DNA of 64,000 bases from Halichondria panicea. Its lineage: Eukaryota; Porifera; Demospongiae; Suberitida; Halichondriidae. The DNA lies in NCBI RefSeq assembly GCF_963675165.1, contig NC_087381.1:2418001-2482000 (forward strand), read 5' to 3'. Each line of letters begins with the position of its first letter. Position 1 is the stretch's first letter. Below, in pieces: positions 33,301 through 45,192 of this stretch. Below the pieces are notes generated by a model that saw only the letters and a program-made list of their open reading frames with translations, had not been told where the DNA came from and ran no database searches. The position numbers and the translations under genes are program-made.

Positions 33301-36300
33301 ATATCTACCATACGGCCATGCATGTAGTAGTACTGTAGCTTGTGTAGTACGTAGCCTCTAGTATTATTTAGTCGGTCAATATATATGCTGTGTGTACATT
33401 GTACAGAGCATAACTGCATTGGCTACGAGTTATATCCATAATGATAAAGCCATGGCTTTGTGTACAGGGCTCATTAAATTTCAAGATTGCATAATTATTA
33501 AGGGTATAAATTATATACTAGTCAGATTGAGAGCACTATAATAATTATCATACTATTATTTTCATCTCCCCAAAGAACTCTCATGCTTACGTCAACGCCT
33601 CCTTCTGTGCCAAGGTGGGGGAGGGCTCAGTGATAAAGGCCACGCCCACCATCATCTACAGCGGACTCACCAACAAACCAGTGTGTCTATATCTGTCTCA
33701 TATGTCATAGTTATGCGATTACTAATACACATACTCAACATTTTTCAGGTTTTAATGACGGCTCTCTGTGATTACTTGGTGGATAAAGATTTCTCTGATC
33801 CGGCCACCCTTAAAGGTGTGCTCTATTTCTTTACATAAGTACAACTTCTCCCTTGTGGTTGAGTTCCTACAAATTTATAATGCTCTCTTTTAATCATTGA
33901 TTGCTTTTAATTTGTTAACATGTCGTACCTAACAGCAATTCTTGATCACTAATTTCCTTCCTTGTTTTCAGATGCTGTGGACATCCTGAGCAGTTTAGTC
34001 TTGCAGGACACACCTCTTTCTGCCTCGTCTGAGTACAGAATGAGCCTGGCAACAACACTGTTCTACAAGGTATAATATGTAATATTCATTTGGCGATAAC
34101 ATTTTTATGATGATATGTATATGCATGGTTACTCAGAGCGTTGACTCTTTAGTGTAAGTGTATATGTAGTACGTACTTTACATTCCCCTAGCTCAGAAAA
34201 TTGTAACACACACACACACACATACATCTAGTTCATCGTTTGTATCCTCCCGAAGCCGCTCCCCCCTTCCCTCCAGTCAGTGGTTGTCCCACCCACCAGA
34301 GCTGTGTCAAGAGGCAAACAGCTGTTTTCTAGTATACCCTCCGAATATCCGATAACACAACCGCTGACAAAACTGACCGCTAAGTTACAGGTTAGAAATA
34401 ATATTATAATGTCACTTATTTAGTTGAGTCTATGATATAATTAACATCTCGGTAAATGCATTGGAGATGTGATTTGTGCAGGCCGGCCAGCTGGGATATA
34501 CAAATACATTATACAAACTGGGCAGAATAAGAATTATAATTTTTGTCTAATACAATTATGTATGTGCCCTGCTTGATTAATCCTTAACCTAGTATCAGGA
34601 GCAAATGAGTAGATGAAGCTATGCATAGTATTGCGGAATCAGTATTGTAACTTGTTTGTAATGTGCTAAGTGCTCTGTACATAACGCGTTTGACTAAATA
34701 ATTATAAGTACAATGAAATGTCAGCACTTAATTAGCGGTGTGACATAATTATAATTACGGCAATATTTGTACACCAGGACAATCAAATCCGCGTAGTAAG
34801 ACACTCTATCTACTCATGTGCTCTTGATAGTACACACATGTTGTGTAGTGTGAAAGTTGCCAGCTGTGCACGCATGTCACCCCCTTATACAGGCGTCAGG
34901 TGAGGCCCAGTATATCAGTGACTGTCCTGTCCTACCCAAAGAACTAGCCGCTGCTTTCGTCCTAACCACTATGGCACGTTAGCACATCCAGTGTATATCC
35001 TGTATTGATAACATCTTTTTTATACTTAGGGCAATGCTGAGATAATATCAATTGACTGCTCCACTGCTAAGGTATGTCTATTATTTTTATGCCCTCTCGT
35101 TTGATGCAATTTCTATATCTGTACTATTCTAGAAACTGCCTGGCTTTGTCAAGATGCTCACATCAAAAGATATTCCCGGTGATAACAACTTCATGTCTGA
35201 TCGAGATGCTGAGATCCCTGAAGAAGTAATTAAGTGATACAATAATTATTCATTTCGTATAATAATGCATGGGGAGGTTTATTAAGACACAACGAAGAAT
35301 GAGGTTAGCACCTCCGTGTTTAAAGGTCCTTTGACATGTACCATGTAAGCATATTAAGTAATTCCATCTACAGCACTTTTTAGGTAAGATAATCACACGA
35401 AGAAGTTATAATGTTGAACTTCCAATAATTGATTGTTCAGAAGCAATTGATGAATTGATACTTTTGTGAATCAGTCAGAAATGCAGCCCGACTTTGCATA
35501 CTTTTAGTTTAGATCATTTTTGAGAACCAACCACCAAAGTACACATATAGCCGCTTGTGTCAATACCACAGATTGTATATATAGTTAATACGGCAAAGTT
35601 GAGCGTATGGTTTTAGCTAAGCCATGAAGTGCAAGTACAGAGTGAGATGGTTCTATTCTAAAGGAGCCCTACTTGTTCTGTTCTGGTTTCTGCTTATCAC
35701 CTTTGTCATCATATCAATGTTCAGAATTTTGCCTCCTCCAATAACACTTTCAGCAAGTTCTTATTGGGTGCCTGATGTTTTGTTACTTCTGTCAGTGTTG
35801 ACGGTGCCACTAACAGGATGGCTGGCTGACGCAAAGTTTGGAAACTATAAAGTAGTAAGATTTGGTGTATTGCTTTTATTCCTTGCTACTATTTTTAATT
35901 GCTTCTATTACTTAATTGAACCATTAAATTTTGTAGTTAACGTTTTGGTTCTGAAATGGTTTGTGTTTGTGATAAACGGTTTGTTTTTGGTAGGATGTGT
36001 TGGTTGCTCTTTAGTATTATTTCAACTGGGTATGGATCAGATGCCTGATGCTTCAAGCTCCAGCATTTGCAGCTTTATCACTTGGTTTTCATGTAGTGGT
36101 GTATTGGGAGCCTATTTAAGCAATGTTTTATATAATCTGAAGGTAGATTGCTTGGATGTTTCATTGCGTACCAACTACCAACAGGTTTGGAGCTTACTTC
36201 TTGTTCTATCTTTAAGCTGTGTTCTTATTTCGGATTTTTGTCTCTCCAAAAATTGGCTAATAATTGAACCAAAGTCACCGAACTCTCTCAAAATTATCTA

Positions 36301-39300
36301 CCAAGTTCTCAAGTTTGCAGCCAAGCACAAAGCTCCCCTCAATCGTAGTGCTCTCACATACTGGGAGGAAAATGTACCTTCAAGAATGGACCTCGGAAAG
36401 TCGAGATATGGTGGTCCATTCACTACAGAGCAAGTTGAAGATGTAAAAACTATGTTTCGTATTTTCTTTGTAGGTGTATCATTAATGGTGATTGGCTTGG
36501 CTATTTCTTTGCATCCAGACGTTGTATTGATGCCCAGTGGTCTGAACTTATGTAATTCGCAAATCGTGAGATTTGTTTCATATGATGAGACTTTATTTTT
36601 CATACTTTGGACTTTATTTCATGAGTTTCTAATATTTCCACTGCTTAGAGACAGGCTTCCAAGTATTCTAAAGAGAATAGGAATTGCTGCATTTCTTTTG
36701 TTTGCTGTGAGTTTGATATGCTTGATTCTGAAGCTCATTAATTATCACTTTGAAGGAAGTTTGATAGCAATTGATTGGACTGTTCCTATACTTTACAAAT
36801 CAATGCAAGGATTGCTTTCTCAAACTTTTGTCACTTCAACAGTTGAATTTCTTTGTTCCCAATCACCATACAGCATGAGAGGTCTGCTTACAGCATGTAT
36901 AACTATCTTAGGTATCTTTTCCTCAATGCTTGGTTTTGGTACAAGGTTTTTTTTGGAGAAATACACTTGTGACACAAGCTTGTGTTTTCCTATTTCTTGG
37001 TGTGTGGAAGTAACTCTAAGCAGTATTGGACTAATCTTTTACTGTGTTGTGGCTCGTCGGTACAAGAGAAGAGTGAGGGGAGATGGTTATTTTGCACAGA
37101 CAATTGTGGAAGAAGTTTATGATCGTTATCTCACTCCTAGAGACAACTAGTGACAGAATGTATATTATATATATAGCTATACGTATAGTACAGAATTGTA
37201 TATAGAAGGTTTAGATGTTTAGATAATTAAATGTTGTATAGCCGGGAAATGTTTGTGAGGTGGCAAAATTTTGTTTTTTCGAGGGCAGAGCAGTGCCAAG
37301 ATTAAAACTCCCACGCACCAGCATTCACATGCAAAGCTACTGGTGGGTGTGGATTCCTTGCAAATATTAAAACCCACCAACATTTCTGCTGAGGGCTCTG
37401 GAGCCAAATAGTGAAAATTTGCACCCATGAAAATTTCCCGCTCTACAGTAGTTAATAATGATAAGATCTACATGGAAACTACAAGAAAAGTGCCTCAGAA
37501 GAGGTATATACAGTAGACTCTCGTTAATCCGGCCATCTTAATTTGTGGCAGTGCAGCTTGGCCAGAATAGCGAGGTGGCTGTATTTCTAATGACTAATTT
37601 TGCGGTTCTGTCTCGAGGATAACGAAGGATATGGATCATTCTACTCTCTAATCCAATTTTATCTGCCAAACCACACCCAAAACGTCTTACCTGGCTGTAA
37701 CAAACGTATAAAATACCTAGTTTGGGGTAGCCAGTGCTGGCCAGTATATACGGAATAGCGAGTGGCCGCATTTTCAGGGCGAGTTTTGTGCAGTAAACAT
37801 ACATCTAGCTAGCAAACTGTGCCAAACCAAATTGCCGGTATATCGAGGTGGCCGTACTTCAGAGAGCCGGAATAGCGAGAGTCTACTGTACTATGAGACT
37901 TAGTATACCTACAACTTACTTATATTATAGTATCCTATTAGCCAAGCCTCGAGGGAAAGGTTTGCGCATGCGCACAGTATGTAAATGAATAAAATCAGAT
38001 GTTTTGTCGGTGTCCATGTGGTTTAGAAGCCCTCAGGCACTCGTAGTACCCTCGTTATGCTCAGGATATACTAAAGCAATACACCTTTGGGCTTCTAAAT
38101 CCCATGCACAGACACCTCTAAAACATATTATGATATTTTGGTTAGTATATATAATAATTATGCTAAGTTAAATAATCATGCTAAAATTGTACTTGACAGT
38201 CGTTTTACTGATTAAATTGTGCACTAATACGTATACTTTTAACAGGTGTTTGCGGAGAAAATATCGCAATATGCTGGTCAACCTGTTGCTCTGGTACTTG
38301 CTGGTGAGTATATCTGTATGAAACTGGCATCATGCACCTGTGTTGTCTTTGTTGCTTCTTACATGCACGTAAAATCTACAAACCTGCAAAGGACTATATA
38401 CATGTACTTTTAGGATTGTGTGGTTCACTCTTGCCTTCTTAATATTGCATGTGTTATATACAATACATGCATGCATGCACGTGTCCATCAAAAATTATGA
38501 ATAGTGAAGCGTGTTAATTTGTTATAGAAAGGCTGCCGTATACAAACGATATAATCATAGAGGTGATACAGTAACTATAATTATGTTCACACATTAACCA
38601 TCCAGGCCGAGTAACACATGCAACCATGCACCCCCTTCTGTATATAGACACACAGGAGCATGCTGATAGGATTGCTTGTGCTGTGGAGGTCACTCACAAG
38701 ACTCTGGGGCCACCCATACTCACTCTGGAGGAAGCCATTCAGAGACAGTCTTTCTTCTCCAGTCCTCGCAGAACCGAGCGGAAAGTGGGAGACACTGAAG
38801 GTGTTAAAAATGCAACAGTGTCGAGTATACCAGTGCCTATAATTTACCTCTATAAGTGTACTAATTATGGTAGTGCATATAATTATGTCTGTTTGTATTT
38901 GTTAAGCATTAAAAAATGACTCTCAGAGTTTCAAGCACTTGAATACATTCAAGAAGTTGCAATTTATCGCTTATTAAAATGACTTGTGTATATAGCTGCC
39001 ATGTCTGGTGCTGATCACGTGATCACGGGCAAAGTGGAACTCGGCTCTCAATACCATTACCACATGGAGACACACACAGCCGTCGTTATTCCGGATGAGG
39101 GTGGGTTTAAAGTCCAATCTGCCACTCAATGGGTCGACAGAGTACAAGCCGCTGTTGCTATGGTGATGAACATCCCAGCAAGCTCTGTAGATGTATCAGT
39201 GAAGAGGATAGGAGGTGCTTACGGTGCCAAGACCACCCGTCCCAATCTGGTAGCTGCAGCTTGTGCACTCGGTGCTTCAGTTACTGGGAGGTAAAATTGG

Positions 39301-42300
39301 CAAATCAATGCAGTCACTGTGGCTTTAATACTAAATGCTATAGCATTGAGAATGGCCCCAAAAGTTTTGTGATCAATTATGGCATGGGTGTTGTATAACT
39401 GGTTATTAAACGCCATGGATAGACATTAATAAATAAATTATAGCTGTTAGGAGATTATTACCTATATACAGCATGCATACAGAGAAGTGCTTTTTAACAT
39501 GCAATCCAATGGTGACATTTTGAATTTGAACAAAGACAACCAACGGCTACAACAAAGTGATGGTAACATTAAGAGGGCCATTCTTAGACTTAAAAATCTG
39601 ACAAATGCTTATTTTCTTGTTTTAAATGAGATTCTATATTAATATCCAGGCCTCATGCAGTTTAATTCGTTTGTTGAGCATTTTTAGCTGATCGTAATTA
39701 TTTTCTCTTTACGGAATAAATCTTACACTATTATATGTAACTGTCAACATGCACCGCTTGTACACAGGCCAGTGCGTATGTACATGGATCTTGAGACGAA
39801 CATGAAGGCCATCGGGAAGAGATTCCCGTACATGGTTAGGTACAAACTAGGCAGCACTAAAGAAGGAGTCATCACGGCTATAGATGTTGAGATATTTGCT
39901 GACTGCGGTGTTGCCCCTAATGAGAATGCTATATCTGTAGTGAGAGACTTCATTGACAATGGTACGCCGCGAGTTTGTCTCTAGTAGTATGTTTACAGTA
40001 TATATACATATGAATGTACGTGCTCTTTGTTATAATTATTGTTGTGGTATATATGGACTGCTAGTATACATAATTATGTGTTGTATACCTTGTTGCTTAC
40101 ATTGTATCCCAATTAAAAGGTATCTCACTCCTTAGCGTACTACGTTCCCAATTGGAAGATTGCTACACAGCCATGCAAAACAAACACACCCGCCAACGTC
40201 TTCTGCAGGTCACCAGGTAATAATGCATGCATGTGTACTCAACTGCATGTGAGGTATACTGCGTGTGAGGTATACATGCAGTGAAATTTAAGTTACAGTA
40301 CATATACATCGAACATTCTTTAATGGCATATTGCATAATAATTATAATAGTATTACTATTATAGTGCACAGTGTGCAAAATAATTACAGGTGGCCACTGG
40401 CCAATTTTCGTGCACTGATGCAATTAACAAATTGCCAGCAAATGATCAGCCAGTGCATCCGATCAATCGTTTTGGGTGTGTGCTTCCTCGCACGCGCAGA
40501 ACAGTTTGCACAAACGTGTTAAAAATTGCTAGATCGTGAGATTATTATACTTAACAGTTCAAGAGATGTATCAAGACGAGTATTTATAGTGTTATGTAAT
40601 TGTTACATTCTCTTTAGGTACTCTACCGAGTATCTTTATGATGGAGACCATGATAGACCACCTCGCCACCTCATTGGGCATGGACGTCGAGGTTGTCAAG
40701 GTAGCCAATCTATACAAGAATGGTCACATGACTCTTGTCGGGAAGGAGCTGACTAACTGTAACATGTCGAGAATCTGGGAACGTGAGTTTTAATGTATTT
40801 ACGACTGTACGTAGAATAAGTTTATGTGAATTGGTATCAGTGAAACAATATTCTCTTGACATGTTATAGTGCGAACACATCTTTCAATTTATTCAGAGCT
40901 GTACCAATCTGCTGAAGTTGACAGAAGAAAGAAAGAGATTTCTGAATACAACAAGGTGCTTGACAGCTAGCTTGTTGTGTTAACTTTTTGTTGTAAAACA
41001 TCATTTACATGCACGATGATGTCATAATTGTTTCACATATACACTGTACAGACGAGTCGGTGGTACAAGCGTGGACTGAACATGATGCCACTGAAGTACA
41101 CTATCAACTGGGCGGAGGCCACACCCTATTACGTGACAGTCAACATTTACGCTGAGGATGGCACAGTGGCCATAGCTCACGGTGGTGTGGAGATGGGCCA
41201 GGGGATAAACACCAAGGCAATTAAGACCTTGTGTGCAGTATAGTATATAGACACTAACATGTATACAACTGCAAAAAGTTTGTATTACATGTGCACATAA
41301 AGGCTTGATTTTATCATTTCTCCGGCGACATAATTATTGATTGTGTAGTCAACTGTTTGAGCCAAGTACTAGATAACTCAGCCGTACAATTACAGCATAT
41401 CAATTGGAATACGTCTATTGGATAATTTACCTGCATGCTCCCTCCTCTGATAGGTAGCCCAGGTGGCATCAAAGGTGTTGGGTGTTCCCTTGGAGAAGAT
41501 ACGCATCAAGCCTACGGACTCCATGCTCAATCCCAATGGCATATGGAGTGGAGCCAGCACCACCAGTGAACTGAACTGTCTGGTGAGCCAAACATAAAAA
41601 TCATACTGTTGAGCCTTCAAAAATTGACCTCTGAGACTTAGCCAATCACTTACGTTCACACTGGCTCTTATATTCACTTTTGTGGCATGTGCAGGGGACC
41701 ATAAATGCTTGCAAAGAGCTGAATAGTCGCATTGACAGTATCAGAGAGCAGATTCCCGGACTGGAATGGGAGGACCTTATACAGATGGCCAGCAGTGCTG
41801 GGGTCAACCTATCAGCAAGGGCATTGTCAGTAATGTCTGTATAATTATCATGCATGCCCACATAATTATATGTACAATGCATGCATGTAGCTATAGTAGG
41901 CTCTAAGTATAATATAAGAGATTGAGTGTGTTGGCAAGAATGGCGCTAACGAGTTAATTCCAGTCTAACGTTTGCACTCAAGTATTGTCTCCTGATAAGT
42001 ATGATAGAAAAAAGTATTACTGTATAATTATAAAGTACCTGACTGAGCTTTTAATAGCGTGATCACGAAATACTTAATCTAATCGTGTCTTTATACCTGC
42101 AGTGTGTCTGAATCTTGTGACGGCAAGTTCAATTACGTTTGCTGGGGTAGTACAGTAACGGAGGTGGGCGTGGACGTGCTGACGGGGGAGACGAGGGTGG
42201 AGAGGGTGGACATCCTCTATGACTGTGGGGACAGGTAGGGGAATAGGAGGAGCTTATATTCACATTTATTTATGGATGAATGTATTGAGATGAGTATAAT

Positions 42301-43727
42301 ATATGGAACTTGTATAATATCTTCATGTACTTATGCAATGTATACATGTACATTCAAGCAAGTATAGTCACCAAATGCACACTACTTTCTCCGTCATTAA
42401 CTTTATAGGCACAATGCATGTGTCATGGTACAATGTTGTATCTATATACTCCCGGGGATCATGTATTTATTGGTCATCTCATTTATGCATATACAGCCTG
42501 AACCCAGAGATAGACATTGGTCAAGTGGAGGGTGCGTTTGTGATGGGTCTGGGCTACTGGCTCTCTGAGAAGATTGTCTACAATAAGGAGACAGGACAAC
42601 TGCTAACTCACAACACTTGGGTAAGTCTATATATACAGCTTAGCTGCTACTAATAATAATTATAGTACACGCGGCAACTAACGTTTTGTGTCCTACATTT
42701 ACAAGAGTACTTTGACACTGTCGAACACATCCTACGCATAATTAACAGAGATTGATATTTTAGCGAAAGTCATTCGGCATAATTATAAGTTAATCAGGCA
42801 TTACGAGCTTTTAATTGTAATTATTTTCTGAATAAGGTTTGACATGATTATGGTGTGTGCATGCATGACTGTGCTGTTTTTCACTTTTCACTTTGCAATA
42901 TTTACAGGAGTACAAGCCCCCCTCTCACAAAGACATCCCCATTGATTTTAGAGTTGAACTGCTCAAGGATGCAACTAATCCATTCGGAGTGCTCGGATCC
43001 AAAGGTATAAGTTACAGTCACGTATACTGTCTATTGTGGTTGGGGTCTAAATTATGCTTCGGATCCATATATAGACTATCCTCAAATATAAAGTTGCCTA
43101 TTATAAACAGAGCCAATGCAGTACTTTAATGTGTACACTACATGACTGTGTTGTTCCTCTAGCTAATGTTCGTAATAATTATATCGTGAGACAGGCTGCA
43201 TACGTAGTTCCTTTGCTTAAATGGTCTGTCTATCTATATAGCTATATAATATACTTGTACTTGGTACATGCACACACACACAGCTGCTGGCGAGCCTCCT
43301 CAGTGTATGAGCTGCTCCGCACTGTTTGCAGTCAAGAGAGCTATTGAGAGTGCTCGAGCAGACGCTGGAATCAGCACACATTTCACACTAGGTGTGATAT
43401 AGTATACTGCATGGACATATAATAGGCACTTTATGCAGGGGAGGGAGGTGTATGCAAATGTTAGTTGGTTATAATTATTGTTAAGATCCACTCTGCATGT
43501 GATTGCTATATGATTAGACCTCTCTTGACTATAGTCTTAGCCACATTTTCATGTAACTTATACACATGCAGTATCGTATCCCCCTTAATCTGTCTACCAT
43601 GTATTACAATAGTGCATTGATCTCTGATTTATCTGACCATCTGTTATTTTCAGATGGACCTGCCACAGTGGAGAATATTCAACAAGCTTGTTTAACATCA
43701 ACAGAACAGTTGAGTATAATAAACTGA
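30331..43727 (+). CDS. Molybdo-flavoenzyme, aldehyde oxidase-like (xanthine dehydrogenase family)
   Basis: 31 exons, 1,275 aa: 30331-30576, 30672-30733, 31038-31136, 31557-31722, 31948-32128, 32390-32463, 32627-32867, 32977-33047, 33192-33269, 33576-33680, 33749-33815, 33972-34069, 34232-34390, 34893-34973, 35030-35071, 35133-35225, 38246-38303, 38648-38800, 38996-39290, 39768-39961, 40136-40216, 40618-40782, 40897-40955, 41052-41216, 41454-41582, 41695-41825, 42103-42234, 42497-42620, 42908-43004, 43284-43391, 43654-43727. Phases agree throughout. The first [2Fe-2S] motif is CGEGGCGAC (54-62); the second is CGYC (122) with CRC (158). The FAD domain has VAGDTGRG and RNVGTWAGN (321). The Moco domain has GSQYH (Q710), EMGQGINTK and GEPP (E1219). 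The residue matching bovine xanthine dehydrogenase E802 is T771, and the arginine loop reads FCRSPG, as in aldehyde oxidases. Introns 14 and 24 appear to use GC donors. Intron 16 contains a transporter gene. Cytosolic. Confidence 0.92.
32333..32371. repeat. Poly-C/CT microsatellite
   Basis: A run of about 18 C followed by (CT)n lies just upstream of oxidase exon 6 and may serve as its polypyrimidine tract. Confidence 0.8.
35380..35623 (+). promoter_or_regulatory. 5' flank module of the nested transporter, repeated across the array
   Basis: Blocks in this flank recur in order near the other transporter copies: 'gattgttcagaagca', 'tcagaaatgcagccc', 'acttttagttt', 'tttgagaa' and 'gcttgtgtcaataccacaga'. 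Related stretches lie at about 54590-54740, 54990-55110, 55850-56080, 58190-58480 and 61960-62125. Its retention beside intact copies makes it the best promoter candidate. No defined TATA box was identified. Confidence 0.4.
35624..37150 (+). CDS. POT/SLC15-like (MFS) transporter, nested in oxidase intron 16
   Basis: Intronless, 508 aa, about 12 hydrophobic segments, on the same strand as its host gene. POT-family features: [20 protein letters not shown] between helices 2 and 3; the central cytoplasmic [39 protein letters not shown]; and [15 protein letters not shown] near helix 10. The proton-coupling ExxER motif usual in helix 1 is not present; helix 1 reads [19 protein letters not shown]. 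Proton-driven peptide uptake is therefore uncertain. Substrate unknown; plasma membrane or lysosome are both possible. The C-terminal tail has a Tyr-rich end ([14 protein letters not shown]). Four related copies lie downstream. Confidence 0.88.
   Translation: MKCKYRVRWFYSKGALLVLFWFLLITFVIISMFRILPPPITLSASSYWVPDVLLLLSVLTVPLTGWLADAKFGNYKVVRFGVLLLFLATIFNCFYYLIEPLNFVVNVLVLKWFVFVINGLFLVGCVGCSLVLFQLGMDQMPDASSSSICSFITWFSCSGVLGAYLSNVLYNLKVDCLDVSLRTNYQQVWSLLLVLSLSCVLISDFCLSKNWLIIEPKSPNSLKIIYQVLKFAAKHKAPLNRSALTYWEENVPSRMDLGKSRYGGPFTTEQVEDVKTMFRIFFVGVSLMVIGLAISLHPDVVLMPSGLNLCNSQIVRFVSYDETLFFILWTLFHEFLIFPLLRDRLPSILKRIGIAAFLLFAVSLICLILKLINYHFEGSLIAIDWTVPILYKSMQGLLSQTFVTSTVEFLCSQSPYSMRGLLTACITILGIFSSMLGFGTRFFLEKYTCDTSLCFPISWCVEVTLSSIGLIFYCVVARRYKRRVRGDGYFAQTIVEEVYDRYLTPRDN
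37236..37447. mobile_element. Small MITE (partner of the copy at 5057)
   Basis: The ends 'gccgggaaatgtttgtg' and 'catgaaaatttcccgc' are inverted. The interior shares 'gagggct', 'gagccaaatagtgaaaattt' with the reverse complement of 5057-5264. Confidence 0.5.
37510..37892 (+). mobile_element. MITE, tacagtagactctcgt family (copy 2)
   Basis: The inverted ends are 'tacagtagactctcgttaat' and 'aatagcgagagtctactgta'. The body matches the element at 1551-1968 in reverse. It lies in oxidase intron 16, 3' of the nested transporter. Confidence 0.75.
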
Positions 43728-43999
43728 CTGATATAGAGAATGGTATATGCTATAATTATATTGCAGTTAATGTAGCCTAAATTTTATATAATTATTTTGT
43801 AATTAATGGTTGACTTGAAATGTGTATAATAATTATTTATAGCTATACTGCTACAATTATATCTAGCAAATAGTAATCCTTGAGATAAATCACTGAGATC
43901 CCCATGCATGTTACCCCACACTTGTCTTTAGCATAAAGAAATGTACCGGTATGTGCTTTATTTTGAGATAATGATTATCTATAAGCTCTCTAAACAAAA

Positions 44000-45190
44000 T
44001 CTTGAGTTCTGACATGAACAACAATTTAGATTCATAATAACAGTTTTTGATTGCGTAACCATAATCTTGTGTTGAATGTCATATCCCATTTCACTTACAG
44101 TTTATTTTACGGTTTATTTTACAGTTTATTTTACAAGATCTTCATTTCCGTTTGTTTGTGTGAAAGACAAGTCATCAGTTTTATTTGCAAAATTATTGTT
44201 TGTTATCACAGTTTATTATGCAAAGTCTTCATTTCCGTTGGTTCGTGTGAAAGAAAAGTCATCTCATTTCACAGTTTTATTACCCTGTGCATGCGTGTAT
44301 GTGTGGAAGCGTTTGAGAAAACTAGACAATTTCATGGACCACTTCAACTGTGATAAAACAGTAGTTGAACGCTATATTTATACTTGAAACTTATATAGGC
44401 GATCCTCGAAAGGCAACAAAACTATGTTTTGCCTCGATCGTTGGCTTTCTTCAATCATTCCCTATTATTATAGTATATCAGGAGCATAATTATGAGGGGA
44501 TGGAGCATCTTACTACGCGGATTCTGTATCGTCTATTTTATAGCTGGATCTATATGTATGTCAATCAATGCAAGTGCTGCTAACATTATTCATTGATATT
44601 CAGGATCAACCAGGTTATCAGATACACATGTACAGAGCACTTAACACGTTACAAACGAAATCTGGTGAATCCTGCTATAAGAGCCTCCCTAAGTGAGGAG
44701 ACTGCTGGACAGATTGTTAATAAGTAGTTAGCTGCCGAGTTTGGAGGTGGCATCGTCGGGTGCAGCATTGGTGTTTCTAAGAACTTATATCTTGAAGCGT
44801 CTAGTTCAAGGCCCGCGTAAGAAGACAAATTCTGAAATTTGATCTGACCTCTGTCTTCTGCATGCCACTGATTGTTTGCATTCTGTCAAAATAATAAAAC
44901 ACGGAAAATCCGTGAAATTAACAATTTGGTGTGGTATATATGCCTAAAATTAATGACATGTCATCCCATTTCAATTAATTTTAATGTTCAAAATCCTTCA
45001 TTTCCGTTTGTTTGTGTGAAAGGTAAGCCATTCAATTTCACAGTTTTATTTGCAAACTCAAGTCACTGGCCATGGTCTAATGATCTATCACCAAATTAAT
45101 ACAAAAACAATGTATAGAATTATGATACAGACTGAAGTGATAATTTAATTATGGAGATAGTTTAAGTATGCAGAGTGCATGTGCATGAAT
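44000..45190. other. Gap between genes with short repeats
   Basis: No gene was recognised. The phrase 'cttcatttccgtttgtttgt' plus 'gtgaaag' and 'cacagttttatttgcaaa' occurs three or more times (about 44145, 44230, 44995), which creates short open frames that are not genes. The segment 44398-44740 has protein-like stretches but no supported exon structure. Confidence 0.45.
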
Positions 45191-45192
45191 CA

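Noticed and set aside
41217-41238. Extending oxidase exon 24 by seven residues to a GT donor near 41237
   Set aside because: The extra residues would interrupt a conserved segment (GQGINTK directly followed by VAQVASK), whereas a GC donor gives the expected family join.
44051-44387. Two overlapping open frames of about 100 codons
   Set aside because: They come from three copies of a short repeat (tttccgtttgtttgtgtgaa and following) that keeps frames open in more than one phase.
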